A DNA stretch of 64,000 nucleotides from the NCBI RefSeq assembly GCF_017916325.1, contig NC_090166.1, forward strand, positions 847,001 through 911,000, written 5' to 3'. The notes below the pieces were generated by a model. It was not told the origin of the DNA and did no database searches. It worked only from the letters and a program-made list of their open reading frames with translations. This DNA is from Leishmania martiniquensis (taxonomy: Eukaryota > Euglenozoa > Kinetoplastea > Trypanosomatida > Trypanosomatidae). A program made the position numbers and the translations under genes. Positions 1 to 9,840 of the stretch are shown one piece after another (position 1 is the stretch's first letter; every line of letters starts with the position of its first letter).

Positions 1-896
1 AGCAGCAGAAGTCCGTGGTGCACGGAGGGGTGCCATAGCAAAGCAGCGGGACATCTAACGGCGAACATGAGAGCGGTGGGAGAGAAACAGCCGTTTTGGG
101 CAAGCAAACCTCATCAAGCCAATGTACCCACCAAGACACAGCCACGGTGGCGTGGTGGGAGGTGAGTCCGGAGCCTATATGCGCGGGCAACACACCATCA
201 GAGACACACAGAGGAAGGAGAGAGGCAGAACAAAGATGCATCGATTAGCCGCAGCCCGAGTCAAGTAGCGCGTGAGGCACACAGGCGCGTCGTGAGCGAC
301 CACCTGTACCCCCACCTAGGACCTGCGTCGCTGCGCTGCTATAAGGATCAAACACAGCTGCCAAGACCCACATAACGTTTTATGCTGACGTATATATTGA
401 CCGTCCCCCCTCTCTTGCACTACCCCCGAGCGCCGCTGGGCAATGAAGTGACGGGCAGCACACTTGATGCGAGCGTCATTCCGCACCTATGCTGCACTGC
501 CGTTCACTTGATCATCGTCTTGATCGCAGCGGTACTACCGTTGGGAGGCAGGAACGGAGCAAATTTGTCAGTTGGCGGTTTCCCAGCGCGCATGAGGAGG
601 TAATGAGCGCAGTGACGGAGGTAATGGGGAGGGGCCACCGCATCTGCAGGCATGGTCCACCTAGCGAGCCGCTGGAGGGGGAGAGGGAGCAGCCGTGCAC
701 AGGCGCACGTGAATGCCCAGGGGAGCTCCACCGGCCCTCCGGTGTGGCAGTCCCCCTCACGAGGCTGTCGCCGCCAGAGGCACCGTCTCAAACCCTCCCC
801 TTCGCAAGTGCAGCACCATCACCATATGCCCGCCTTCGGCCGTAGCTGCCCGTCACACACAGCGCGTGCGAGGTGGCCGGCTTAACACACCGATTC
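1..896. other. Non-coding or degenerate left edge
   Basis: No open frame here has recognisable protein character on either strand. The frames that do exist are short, overlap one another in several phases, and are rich in Arg, Pro and Ala, as expected by chance in GC-rich sequence. It may continue the degenerate element described at 897-1694. Confidence 0.5.
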
Positions 897-1694
897 TCAC
901 GTGCCCGGCGAGGCGCGTCTCCTCATCGCTGCAGTGGACGGCAACCGAATTCCCCGCCGGCCTCCCTCGTGGGGCGGAACGAAACGACGCCCCGTCTTGG
1001 CAACAGGGCGCCCACTACAAGGTCCGCACCGAGCAGTCCATAGCGGGGGAGGGTCACAACCGCGCAGCCCCCCTACACCCGCCCATTCGGGCCCCCAGCC
1101 AGCGCGCCGCCAACACACAGGCTCGCCTGCAGCCCTCACTCGGTTGTGGCGGCATGCAAGCGTGTGTCGGAAGGCGGCGTACCGTCGACGGGGCAGCTGG
1201 GCCATCCGCTGCGTCATCGCAGCAGTCCCACTACACAGCAACTTGCTCCCCCCCAAAGGCACCAGGTGCGTGGGGGCGTCATGGAGGGAAGTGCTTCGTG
1301 CTGCGTGCACCTGGGCTCCCCGCTCGGCCGAGTGGCCACAAGGCCTCGCACCGTCGGGAGCTCCTCCAGCAGCGCCAGAGTTCGGCGAACGCCGTCGCGG
1401 CTATCTGCGTCAGCGATGCCTGCACCGCTGTGCACTCTGCAGCGCCCTCGGCGGCTTCGGGTCGAGGCGCGTGACGAGCAGCGCGGGCGACGCCTCAACC
1501 AGCGGAAGGTTCCACGCCTCCGCCGACTCGTGGAAGCGGCGCATGACGGAGTCGCGCTGCCCCAGCGTCGACGGCTCCCACATCCGGTGAGCCGTCGCGT
1601 CCGTCCGCTCCGCCAGCATGACTGGGTGCTCTGGTCGACCCGGCCTGAAGGGAGAGGGGGCGCGAGCGGTTGAGCGGGGACCGCGGGCCTCCAC
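897..1694 (-). pseudogene. Degenerate tyrosine-recombinase-like remnant (possible TATE/DIRS-type element)
   Basis: Read on the minus strand from 1694, one frame contains the run MWEPSTLGQRDSVMRRF followed by an Arg/Leu/Pro-rich stretch. This resembles the N-terminal core-binding (SAM-like) domain of tyrosine recombinases, where a 'W.PST...R...W.RF' pattern is common. Similarity seems to continue in other minus frames down to about 900, so the coding sequence would be broken by frameshifts. I could not find the catalytic R..HxxR..Y set, so the assignment rests on the N-terminal resemblance only. Kinetoplastid TATE elements encode a tyrosine recombinase, which makes this plausible. The alternative is a chance open frame in GC-rich DNA. 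Confidence 0.33.
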
Positions 1695-3124
1695 TCGCGC
1701 TTAGCACCGACTCAAGCGAAAAGTGTGCGGCGTCATGTTCTCTGCGAGGGAGCGGAGGGTGCGCGGCAAACCGCTGAGCCGGCGGTGCAGCTTCTTTTCT
1801 CGGGGGAGGGGGAGGAGGGCCGACGCTGAGCGTGTGGGTTTTCGCACAGCCGATTCGCTGCGCTTCGATTCGAGCTCGAGTTCCCCGAGCGCGAACGCCG
1901 CTCGGCCGTACCGGGACGTCGGCTGGTACTCTTCGGCAGCCGCCGTGCCCTGAAGCGTGCCCCGTCCTGGGTGATCGTGCCTCTCAGCCGCGACAAGGGC
2001 TTGTGGCCCGCCGGTATCCGCTGTAGCGGATGACTCAGGCCTCTCAGGTGTGGACCGTCCCAAGTACCCGCATGGGAAAGCGGCGTGCAGGGTAGCGTCG
2101 CCTGCTCGTGCCCCACCCGCGTACTGTGGAGCAGTGGTGCCACTGTCGCCGCAAGGCGCACGATCCGCGCCATCGCTCTGCTCGTTGCGCAGTCGTAGAC
2201 AGCACCAGGCGCACCACCGCCTGCCAGCCGAAGCCTTTCGGAGGCTCACGTGGCGCCGGGCCGCTGTGCGCGTGTGGCTGCACATCAGCCATCCCAGCGC
2301 GTAGCAGCTCTTGCTGTCCATTCGGCTCGCACCTCGAGCCTGATCGCCTGCCGGTGCACCCGCCTACGCAGGCCGAAAGCGTCGTGGTGCGAGGTGGCGG
2401 CCTCAAGGCGGGGTGCTGCCTGTGGCGTCTGGAGATACGTAGTGAGGCAGCGACGCTGCAGCCACCGCTCATCGGCTGTGTGCTGCTACGCCTGCCCTTC
2501 ACGGGGAGCGAGAGCTGTGGCCATGGTGCCGTATATGTGGAGCACGCGCGTGGCCAGGGCACGTCGGCCAGCGACGTGTGCGTCGCGCCGCCAAGAGGGT
2601 GCGGAGAGGGAGGCGGATATGTACTGAGGCAGAGAGATAGAGAAAGGGTGAGAGTTGAAGGCGAGCAGCAGGGCGTCGAAGGTTCCATTGATCGGGGGGA
2701 GGGGAGGGGAGGCCACGGCCGTTCTTCGTTGGGTCTCATCTTTTCTCTCTGTTACTTCAGTGAAGAAAGTTCACCGCAGGACTGCGCTCCCCCACCACGT
2801 TTGCTGTCTTTTTTTCCTTTTTCGACCCTTTCACAGATTCCTTTGAGAGAGCACGAAGACAAACAAAAATTCATAATGGAGTGCGAAACGGAGGAATGAA
2901 ACACACAAAAAAGGGAATCTTACAGAAACGAATTCTCCAGGGCGTAAACAGACATGAAATGAGAAGCATTTTTGTTTTTCTGCGAACGAAAAGTGTCGTT
3001 TCACAAGATATCCTAAGCACTCTAGAAGACAAAACCTGCAAAGTATACGCGGTTGGCGCATTCACAGGCCCCGCTCCTATGCACTAACCTATGGACCGCC
3101 GCTACATCGCCGTGAGAGGGTGAC
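1695..3124. other. Intergenic region without a supportable gene
   Basis: About 1.4 kb. The left part (to about 2,600) is GC-rich with overlapping spurious frames. The part after about 2,740 is richer in A and T, with T-runs near 2810-2820 and A-runs near 2905. No conserved protein is seen. The right end lies downstream of the gene at 3125-3598 and may include its 3' UTR. Confidence 0.5.
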
Positions 3125-3598
3125 TCAGATATCCTCCACTGTCATCGTCAGCATCGGTGGATTGATGTGGAAGTACGGCCGGATAAACTTGCCATCGCCA
3201 GCCCACACGTCGTGGCCGTGCAACACGGCGTAGTCGCGGGCGTTCTCACGCTTGAAGTGCTCCGGCCAGTCCATCATATATATGTGGTAAAAGGACGAGT
3301 AGAAGATAGAAATGTAGGTCAGGTACACGAAGGAAAAAAAGCCAGCCCAGTTCATCATGGAGCGCAGCTTGGTGAGGCGGTAGGGATCTCGCAGACCGAG
3401 CTGGTACAGGGCGCGCCAGTACCACTCGAACATCTGCTTGTGGGAAGCGCCAAGCATGTGCAGCGGTATTTCGTCCCAGGCAGCCTTGAAGCGGTCGCTA
3501 GAGTGCATGTCACCTCCCAGGAGAGGACGGCTGGGACGCATCATGAGAGCGCGGTGCGAGGCCGTGAAGCTCACGGCGGGGATCGTGCGGCGAAGCAT
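3125..3598 (-). CDS. Small mitochondrial inner-membrane protein, possible respiratory-chain subunit
   Basis: This 157-residue protein begins with an Arg/Ser/Thr-rich, acid-poor N-terminus (MLRRTIPAVSFTASHRALMMR) typical of a mitochondrial presequence. A soluble aromatic-rich stretch follows, then one membrane segment at about residues 85-107 (WAGFFSFVYLTYISIFYSSFY). The tail is hydrophilic, with His, Asp and Pro. Size, the single TM and the presequence fit the small nuclear-encoded cytochrome c oxidase subunits of kinetoplastids (for example the COX VII-X group) or another respiratory-complex accessory subunit. I cannot assign a specific subunit from sequence alone. The start is the first ATG after a purine-rich plus-strand tract at about 3760-3812, the expected trans-splicing polypyrimidine tract. 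It neighbours two other likely mitochondrial genes. Confidence 0.72.
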   Translation of the reverse strand: MLRRTIPAVSFTASHRALMMRPSRPLLGGDMHSSDRFKAAWDEIPLHMLGASHKQMFEWYWRALYQLGLRDPYRLTKLRSMMNWAGFFSFVYLTYISIFYSSFYHIYMMDWPEHFKRENARDYAVLHGHDVWAGDGKFIRPYFHINPPMLTMTVEDI

Positions 3599-4201
3599 GG
3601 CCTTCCAGTGCGTATGTGTTGCGTTCCCAGAACGAGAAACAAAAAAATGTCAGATACCTAGGGAATTCACCGATGGGAAAAGAGGAGCACCAGCGTCACG
3701 AAGCTCTTTGAGCCCCCGAGAGTGTTGGTAATAAAGGTCAAGCATGGACACGGTCGGTAGCGAAGAGAGAAGAGAGGGTAGGCAGAGGGTGCGCAGGGGA
3801 GGGAGTTTAGCATCGTGGAAGCATCAGACCATCATCACTTGCCCTGCCGACCGCTTTCGCGTGAAAGGAAATCCTCGGCTTTGCGTGCGGAGCCTTTCTC
3901 GACCGTGACGGGGGAGAAGAAAAAAAGACCCGAATGGCCAAGAGGCAGCTCGAACTGAGATGGAGAAGCAGCGCGTGTTTCCCTTTGCTTTCCTGTTCGC
4001 TTTCAACGCGCGGTAAGGCATGTGGCAGACGCCCTCAGGGGACGGGGACTTGACACGGCACATTACACCACACCGAACACCCCAGCTCTTCCCACTAACA
4101 GGGGAAGCAACAGCTCAGCCCTCGAATAAACCAGCAGAAAAAGGCGCAGCGACAGCGCAGATGGGGACGAGAGAGAAGAGCGCCACACACACACCACCCA
4201 A
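3599..4201. other. Intergenic region
   Basis: About 600 bp between two minus-strand genes. It has purine-rich plus-strand stretches near 3760-3812 (candidate polypyrimidine tract for the gene ending at 3598) and 3905-3960. No gene seen. Confidence 0.6.
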
Positions 4202-4573
4202 TCACCAGAGCCGGTACCACGGCTTACCCTCCGCCTCCCTGGGTTTCCACTGCTTATTCTTTACGAGACACCGCATGAGCGCCTGACGCTCCGTATTGCA
4301 GGTGGCCGTCCGTCCTCCTAGTTTCATCTCCGTGGGGCAAGCGTAGGAACAACGCAGCAGCTCCTGGTTCAGTGGAAAGCACGGGTGCCCTTTTGCCATG
4401 CTCGCATTGGCAGGCCGAACTGTCTCCTGGTCATATTCACGTGTCCCCTGCTCAGACCACCCGGACAGAATCTCCAAGTTGTGGTTCTCATCGTGGGCAT
4501 AGATCATGTTGCGTACAATGTGGCCACCGCTAATGCGCGACGGGTTCGCTGGTGCCTCGGGGTCAGAACTCAT
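4202..4573 (-). CDS. Twin CX9C (CHCH-type) protein, probable mitochondrial intermembrane-space factor
   Basis: The protein has 123 residues from the first ATG in frame; the frame is open further upstream but without an ATG. The C-terminal half carries two CX9C motifs: C65-x9-C75 and C92-x9-C102, each in a predicted helix, with an extra Cys79 between them. This is the signature of the CHCH fold, in which paired disulfides link two helices. Such proteins are imported into the intermembrane space by oxidative folding and act in assembly or structure of respiratory complexes, MICOS or the mitoribosome. The N-terminal 60 residues are acidic and polar with no presequence, as expected for this import route. 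Trypanosomatids are reported to lack a recognisable Mia40 and to use Erv1. Which complex this protein serves cannot be told from sequence. Confidence 0.8.
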   Translation of the reverse strand: MSSDPEAPANPSRISGGHIVRNMIYAHDENHNLEILSGWSEQGTREYDQETVRPANASMAKGHPCFPLNQELLRCSYACPTEMKLGGRTATCNTERQALMRCLVKNKQWKPREAEGKPWYRLW

Positions 4574-5074
4574 GGTGCAGGTATGGTGCCCCTGTACGTG
4601 GACGGCGAGCGTTGATAGAGGTGTAGTCACACAATGCCTGCAGCCGATGAGCTCGCACCTCTAGAGGGAGGCAAGGCTACTTTTCAAGAGGGAGGAACAC
4701 GAAGAGAGAGGACGGGGAAAGAAGAGATTGAATGGTGCTGCCGCGCGAAGGCGCCACGGAGGAGCAGTCCAAGAAGCTGCTACACATGAACCTACCAAAA
4801 GGCTGAGCCGGAGAGGGCATGAGTTCACTGAAGGTTGCAGCAGAAAAAGAGTCTGTCTCCCCACGGAAGCGGCAGGGGAGAGCACGCGCAGGACATGCAG
4901 CAGGCTGATCAAGAAGAATAAGCGCGCATGGGGCAACGAGAATAAAAACCACCGCAAACAATCCTATGCGCGACGCGCAACAACGGGTACAGCAGGGCGC
5001 AAATCTGTGCAGCTCAGACAAAAGGACACTGACGAGCAGCAACAAAAAGACGCGTTCAAACATGATCGACAGTT
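4574..5074. other. Intergenic region
   Basis: About 500 bp, largely purine-rich on the plus strand. An open frame on the minus strand (ATG at 5063) encodes a Leu/Val/Ser/Pro-rich hydrophobic peptide. Its composition is what a translated polypyrimidine tract gives, so it is not called as a gene. Confidence 0.55.
4686..4728 (-). promoter_or_regulatory. Candidate trans-splicing polypyrimidine tract for the CX9C gene
   Basis: A nearly pure purine run on the plus strand (pyrimidine on the coding strand) lies about 110 bases upstream of the CX9C start codon. A CT dinucleotide on the plus strand at 4677-4678 (AG on the coding strand) follows directly and is a candidate spliced-leader acceptor. Confidence 0.45.
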
Positions 5075-5635
5075 TCACGTTGCAAACGGGAAGCGCGTCT
5101 GCCAACGCTGATTGTAAATCCCCAGCCCTGTGATCGCCCTCGATATGCCTCGCCGTTCCCGCTCCAAGATACGAGTCTTAGTTGGTAGACCCTGCGAACG
5201 ACGCTCGTTGTTCATGCCTTTGGCATCCTCACGCGCGAGCGGCATGCCTGTTCGAGGATTGATGTTCACCGGCATGTACTTGTAGTACTGGTACGGCTGC
5301 TGCCTTCCCCAGGTCCAGGTCGGCTCCAGCCAAATCTCACGCTGGTTGTGCTCTTTGGGCTGTGCTGGGCAGCGCACGACGAGGGTGTCCTGAACCCAAT
5401 GAAAGCGGCAGCACTCACAGTGCAGCTTCAGTTTGTTGCGTGGCACCAGCCCAGGGTGCTTGTCCGTCGATCCCTGCAGCTTTTTCATCCGATGCGTCGC
5501 CCGCCCGTCCAGGTTGTTTGGCGGGAACAGCATCTGCTTGTTTTGGGGGCCGCACGTGTGCCCTAGCGGGAAGAAGTTGAGCACACGTGCCGTTGCACGC
5601 AGCGCCCGCCGCACACATGGCGAACACCGCAGCAT
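5075..5635 (-). CDS. Mitochondrial ribosomal protein bL36m-like
   Basis: The protein has 186 residues. The first 25 (Met, Leu, Arg, Cys, Ala; no acids) look like a mitochondrial targeting sequence. The centre carries the zinc-ribbon pattern of bacterial ribosomal protein bL36: C73-x2-C76-x12-C89-x6-H96, with VVRCPAQPKEHNQRE at the third Cys and His. bL36 itself has C-x2-C-x12-C-x5-H followed by a basic, Gln-rich end, so the match is good, with one extra residue before the His. bL36 is normally only about 38 residues; here it is embedded between a leader and a 90-residue Trp/Tyr/Arg-rich C-terminal extension. Such enlargement is typical of kinetoplastid mitoribosomal proteins. Predicted role: large-subunit structural protein near the GTPase-associated centre, binding one zinc. 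Confidence 0.72.
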   Translation of the reverse strand: MLRCSPCVRRALRATARVLNFFPLGHTCGPQNKQMLFPPNNLDGRATHRMKKLQGSTDKHPGLVPRNKLKLHCECCRFHWVQDTLVVRCPAQPKEHNQREIWLEPTWTWGRQQPYQYYKYMPVNINPRTGMPLAREDAKGMNNERRSQGLPTKTRILERERRGISRAITGLGIYNQRWQTRFPFAT

Positions 5636-7316
5636 TGGCTACTGATTAGTCGGCAGACGCCCCGTACTCGGAAACGCCGCACGCACTCAGCACAGCACGA
5701 GCTGCTGCAATGTATACGTATCTGTATGTCTATATATATATATATATATATTGCATGCGTGTGTGTGTGTGTGCGGAAGCACCAGTGAAGAGGTGAGAGC
5801 CCAGTAATGAGATTTTAGAGAACATTTCGGAGAAGACCCCTTTTTTTTCACCCACCTTCACTCAGCAAGAGAACGAAAGCAGGCACGCGCCCAGGGCCTC
5901 GGTCGGCCTATTGCCGCTCTAGACAGGATGCGGCAAAGTTGAAGAGCATTTTGAACATCCACAAAGATACGCAGAATGCTGGAGGAGAAACGCTGTGTGA
6001 CAATACCGCATGATCCCTCACGCCGCTACAGCGGGAGTTGAGATGACCCCTGTAGCTGAATCTTCTGATTTGCGGGTTGTGTCGGTCGACACATCAGCAC
6101 AAGACTCACAGCGGTTCACCGTGTTCATCGCCTTTCCCACTAGAAAGCAAACGGGAGCAAGCGAGCAACAAGAGCACTGAGTGCCTTTCCGCCGAAAAAG
6201 AAAAGAGGCTTGAAGGAGCCCGGGAAAGAGGGGGTGGGGTGTGAGAGAACAAGAAAGCGATAGAAAAGCAGGAGGGAAGGCAGTCTGGGACACATGCGTT
6301 CGATCCAAACTGCTGCAGTCATCTTGTATAGCATCACATCCCTTCTTCTGTCAACCTACCATCACTGTGAGCCGATAGGTGTCCATTAACAGGTTTCTTA
6401 CCGACACACTCTCATCAGTGAAGCGAAAAAAAAAAGAATACAGCAAGGAGAGGAGGGCCTAATCCCCACGCACACGCACACACGCCACCAGGAGTGCGAA
6501 GACGGAGAAGAAAGAGTAAAAAGAGCTATCGCACCATACGTTTCTTTGTTTTCCTCTCTCCGCTCTTTAGTTTGGAAGCGGTGGATGTGTACGCCATGTG
6601 CGACACTTAGCCAATCGCCCAACAGAATAGGCTAAGCTGCACAAAGAGGGATTCACATTGACGCGAGAAATTCGTTACCCCAGCGTGTATATTCGCTTTG
6701 GCAAAGCCCAAGTCCGACTCAACTCCACCCAGCCTGTCACAGGCACATTGCGTGGTGCGCAGCAGCCGTAGAGACACGCGTTGCAGCGATGCCGAATCAG
6801 TGATCTGAACGCGGCCCCTTCCCCAAACCCCTATCCGCCCCTTCTTAGCAGGTCGCCTCACGGTCACTTCCGTGCGGTCAGGAGTCACTGTGACGCGCCT
6901 CTCTCGTTGGCGCGGGCTGCCGACAGCAGTACCCAGCAGAGGCTGGCTGAGATACGTGCGAGTCCCGCCGAAACTTTGCCCATCATGCAGATGGTTCCGA
7001 GGTGCTCACCGTCGCAGCTCCCTCCGACTCAACGCCATAAAGACCGGAGCGCCGGTGCCCGCAGCAATGCAGCGCCCTCACTTCTCCTATGCTGCGGGTA
7101 CCTGACCCCCTCACCACCAACGGTCGCGCGCCATTCGCCAGGGGGGGTAGATGTTGCTGAGTTTCCTTGAGAAGGGCACTGGGCCCTGATACCGCGCTGA
7201 GGTATCCCCGTCACCGGGGTAATAGAAAGATAACCACCCAGCCGAAAAATAGTACCAAGCACCGGTTGTCGGCCTAATGCGTGCATGACGGCGACGTACC
7301 AGCGCTCCTCTCGCTA
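5636..7316. other. Long intergenic region with simple repeats
   Basis: About 1.7 kb between the LRR gene and the bL36m-like gene. It contains a (TA)n tract at 5731-5751, a (GT)n tract at 5757-5773, and purine-rich plus-strand blocks near 6160-6290 and 6420-6530. A GC-balanced block at about 6,600-7,280, unlike the purine-rich rest, could be the 3' UTR of the LRR gene or a degenerate retroposon (SIDER-like); I could not confirm either. No gene seen. Confidence 0.5.
5731..5773. repeat. (TA)n followed by (GT)n microsatellite
   Basis: An uninterrupted TA alternation of 21 bases is followed after a few bases by about 17 bases of GT alternation. This mixed TA/GT microsatellite form recurs in other intergenic parts of the window. 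Confidence 0.9.
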
Positions 7317-9761
7317 CTACGTCAGCAGGGTCACATCCTTTGCTATGCGCTGCACTGCATCATTCATCACGCGACAAAGGGGAAGGTGACGTTCAACATA
7401 GGAAACGTCATCATAAGGAACCTCAGTAAACTTGACGTTGAGCTTCAGCAGCCTGTGGCACTTGGCAAGAGCCTGAATGCCGCCTTGTATCTTTGTGTAC
7501 GAGAGATTAAGCTTGATAAGGTGGCGGGCTCTCTCGAGACCGACAAGGCCCTCCGAGGTCACCGGGCAAGATTGGGCGTGCAGCTCCTCAAGTTGGGAGC
7601 ACTGCCCAAGCTGGCCAAGCCGAGTAATCGCAGTGAACGACATCAAAACCACCTTGAGGGACTGCGCCTGCTCGATCCCTTGAAACCCATCATCGTCAAC
7701 GGCCGTGCTAGAAATGTTCAAGACCTCCAACCTCTTGCAGGCTGAAAGGCTTCTGATGGACGACACCGGTGTCTCGGCAATGTCGAGGCGGCGAAGCTGC
7801 TGAAGCGCCCCTATCCCATCGAGAGAGCGCAGTGAAGACTTGTACAAGATTAGTGCCTGTATTTTCGTACAACTCAGGAGAGGGCTGATGTCGGTTACCG
7901 CGGTCTCGGCAAGATCGACCTCTTGCAGTGACTTCGCCTCGTGCAGCCCAGCAATGCCCTCCGAAGTCACCTTGGACGACCACATATTGAGCTGCCGCAG
8001 CTCCTTGCACAAGCCCAGATCGTTGACACCGAAGACGTCGCAGTGCGTCAAAGTCACATCCGTCAGCGCTGAGCCTTTCGTCACGCCGAAGAAGGGGCTT
8101 TCTCCGTTCACGCGGCTGAAGTTCACCTCGAGCTGTTGGAGCGACGCGCTTTTCAGAATCAGCTCCAGCGAGGACACGTCCGTTTGCGATAGCAGGAGAA
8201 CGCGCAGCTTCGGAAGGCGCTCGAGACCGACAATTCCGGCCTGATCGACCAGCGAGCCTTGCAAATCAAGCCTCCACAGATTACAGCAGCGCTGCAACTC
8301 CGTGACGTTGGTGACACGGGTGTGTGCCAGAGACAAATCTTGCAACGTTTGAAGTCGCCCGAATCCTTCCAGACCGGCAGAGTCCACCAAGGTGCTCTGC
8401 AGCGACAGCGTCCTTAGGGAGTGGGCATCTGCCAGAAAGGAGACATCACGAACGTTGTTGTTGCTCAGGATCAAGTGCTCCAGCGTCCGCAGACGTGACA
8501 GGCCAGTGATGCCCTCGCTTGTAACACAAGTCGCCGCGAGATTCAAGTAGACGAGGCTCTGGCTTTGCCCCAAGTAGTTGACGTCGCTCACCAGCGTGGA
8601 GGACAAATCCAACCGGGTCAAGTAGGGCAGCGTTTGCAGCCCGTCTAGCCCGTCTGAGTCAACCGGTGAGTGTGAGAGCTGGATGAACCGCAGCCCTTTG
8701 CCAGCCCCGAGGGCCTGGACGTTGGTGACGTGCGTCCTTACAAGGAACAGCTCCTCTACGCATGGCATCTGGCCGAGGTGCGGTATATCTGAGTCCTTGA
8801 CATCGCAACCGCTCAAGTGCAAAGCGCGCAACAAACAGCACCGGGAAATCCCTGCGCAGTCCAAGTCGACCTTGCACCTTGTCATGTCCAGTCTTCTCAG
8901 CTGCTGCAAAGCGGCCAGGTCGGAAAGTCGGGCCCGATTCGATGGCGGCGTTGGCTGCCCGTTTCCTTGTCCCTCTTCATTTTCAACCGCCACAACAGAG
9001 TGAGGGTGCACTGTCACGTCGTGCAGTAGCAAGCCCTCGATTCGGGGTGCGAGAGCGAAAATCTGAAGCTGCGGCAAGGCTATTGCGGTCATCTCCACCA
9101 CCCGCAGCGTAGCGGCGCTGCTGCGCAGCAGCGACAAAAGATCGTTCAAGGGCACCGCAGATGCCTTGATTCTGAGCTCCTCGACCCCGTGCGCGACGGC
9201 CAAGTACGACAGCCACTCCAATGGTGTGGGGCAGAGAGCTGAACCGTTGATTTCCACGCACTCGATGCATCCGAAGGAAAGCAGCTCCCCTAGAGAGCAC
9301 CTCAGTCGTGGCACATCGATGCTACTGGCGGTCTCGTTCTTCGCCGCCGCAGATGCGTGGCGGTTCCCCCAGCAGCACACCGACAAAGGGCACGCCATAT
9401 ACTTGGAGAACTTGGGTGGCAAGCGCAGCCCAGCCGTTCCCGACGCAGAGGTGGCTTCGACTACACAGGCGGTGCTCGATGCGGGTCGAGAGGCGCCAGA
9501 GCACCTCAGTAGCCACCAGCGGCACAGTCGCATGCCATGGGCATCACTGATGTCGCATCGCAGCCGTGGTCGCTTGCCTCGTCGCGAGGAGGAAGGAGCT
9601 TCATCCTTGAACCGGTTGAGCGAAAGATACAACCCTTGTGAGGACTTCTCCATCGACCTGCGCGCTCGAGGTGAAGAGCTGATCCAGGCCCCGATTTGCT
9701 CGGGAAGATACTCAGAAATGAGTGTCAGTGCATCTACAGAGACATAAACCATCGGTAACAT
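7317..9761 (-). CDS. Leucine-rich-repeat protein with alternating 22/24-residue repeats
   Basis: The protein has 814 residues from the ATG at 9761; a second ATG three codons later is also possible. The frame is open further upstream to 9854, but that part translates a polypyrimidine tract, so it is excluded. Residues 1-230 are a unique, mostly polar N-terminal region beginning MLPMVYVSVDALTLISEYLP. From about residue 235 to the end there are some 22 LRR units. They alternate between a 22-residue SDS22-like type (L..L.L..T.VTDV..L..C..) and a 24-residue type (L..L.L..T.V...G..GL..L..). No TM segment, GPI signal or catalytic domain is visible. The likely role is a protein-binding scaffold, probably intracellular; the partner is unknown. 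Large LRR proteins of this kind are common in trypanosomatids and mostly uncharacterised. Confidence 0.85.
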   Translation of the reverse strand: MLPMVYVSVDALTLISEYLPEQIGAWISSSPRARRSMEKSSQGLYLSLNRFKDEAPSSSRRGKRPRLRCDISDAHGMRLCRWWLLRCSGASRPASSTACVVEATSASGTAGLRLPPKFSKYMACPLSVCCWGNRHASAAAKNETASSIDVPRLRCSLGELLSFGCIECVEINGSALCPTPLEWLSYLAVAHGVEELRIKASAVPLNDLLSLLRSSAATLRVVEMTAIALPQLQIFALAPRIEGLLLHDVTVHPHSVVAVENEEGQGNGQPTPPSNRARLSDLAALQQLRRLDMTRCKVDLDCAGISRCCLLRALHLSGCDVKDSDIPHLGQMPCVEELFLVRTHVTNVQALGAGKGLRFIQLSHSPVDSDGLDGLQTLPYLTRLDLSSTLVSDVNYLGQSQSLVYLNLAATCVTSEGITGLSRLRTLEHLILSNNNVRDVSFLADAHSLRTLSLQSTLVDSAGLEGFGRLQTLQDLSLAHTRVTNVTELQRCCNLWRLDLQGSLVDQAGIVGLERLPKLRVLLLSQTDVSSLELILKSASLQQLEVNFSRVNGESPFFGVTKGSALTDVTLTHCDVFGVNDLGLCKELRQLNMWSSKVTSEGIAGLHEAKSLQEVDLAETAVTDISPLLSCTKIQALILYKSSLRSLDGIGALQQLRRLDIAETPVSSIRSLSACKRLEVLNISSTAVDDDGFQGIEQAQSLKVVLMSFTAITRLGQLGQCSQLEELHAQSCPVTSEGLVGLERARHLIKLNLSYTKIQGGIQALAKCHRLLKLNVKFTEVPYDDVSYVERHLPLCRVMNDAVQRIAKDVTLLT

Positions 9762-9790
9762 AAATGTCTTCGACCCTACGAGGTGACGTC

Positions 9791-9840
9791 GACAGAAAAG
9801 GCAAGAAAGGGGAAGCACAGAAAAAACGGGGAAAGGGCAA
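9791..9840 (-). promoter_or_regulatory. Polypyrimidine tract and splice acceptor of the LRR gene
   Basis: About 50 bases of near-pure purine on the plus strand lie 30 bases upstream of the LRR start codon. Plus-strand CT dinucleotides at 9776-9777 and 9768-9769 (AG on the coding strand) are candidate acceptor sites. Their position rules out the more upstream start at 9854. Confidence 0.55.

Noticed and set aside
713..1474. 253-residue plus-strand open frame
   Set aside because: Opposite to the cluster direction, GC-driven Arg/Ala/Pro/Ser composition, no family features; several other frames are equally open.
4677..5063. Minus-strand hydrophobic open frame between the CX9C and bL36m genes
   Set aside because: Leu/Val/Ser/Pro-rich translation of a polypyrimidine region; no motif and it overlaps the splice signal of the next gene.
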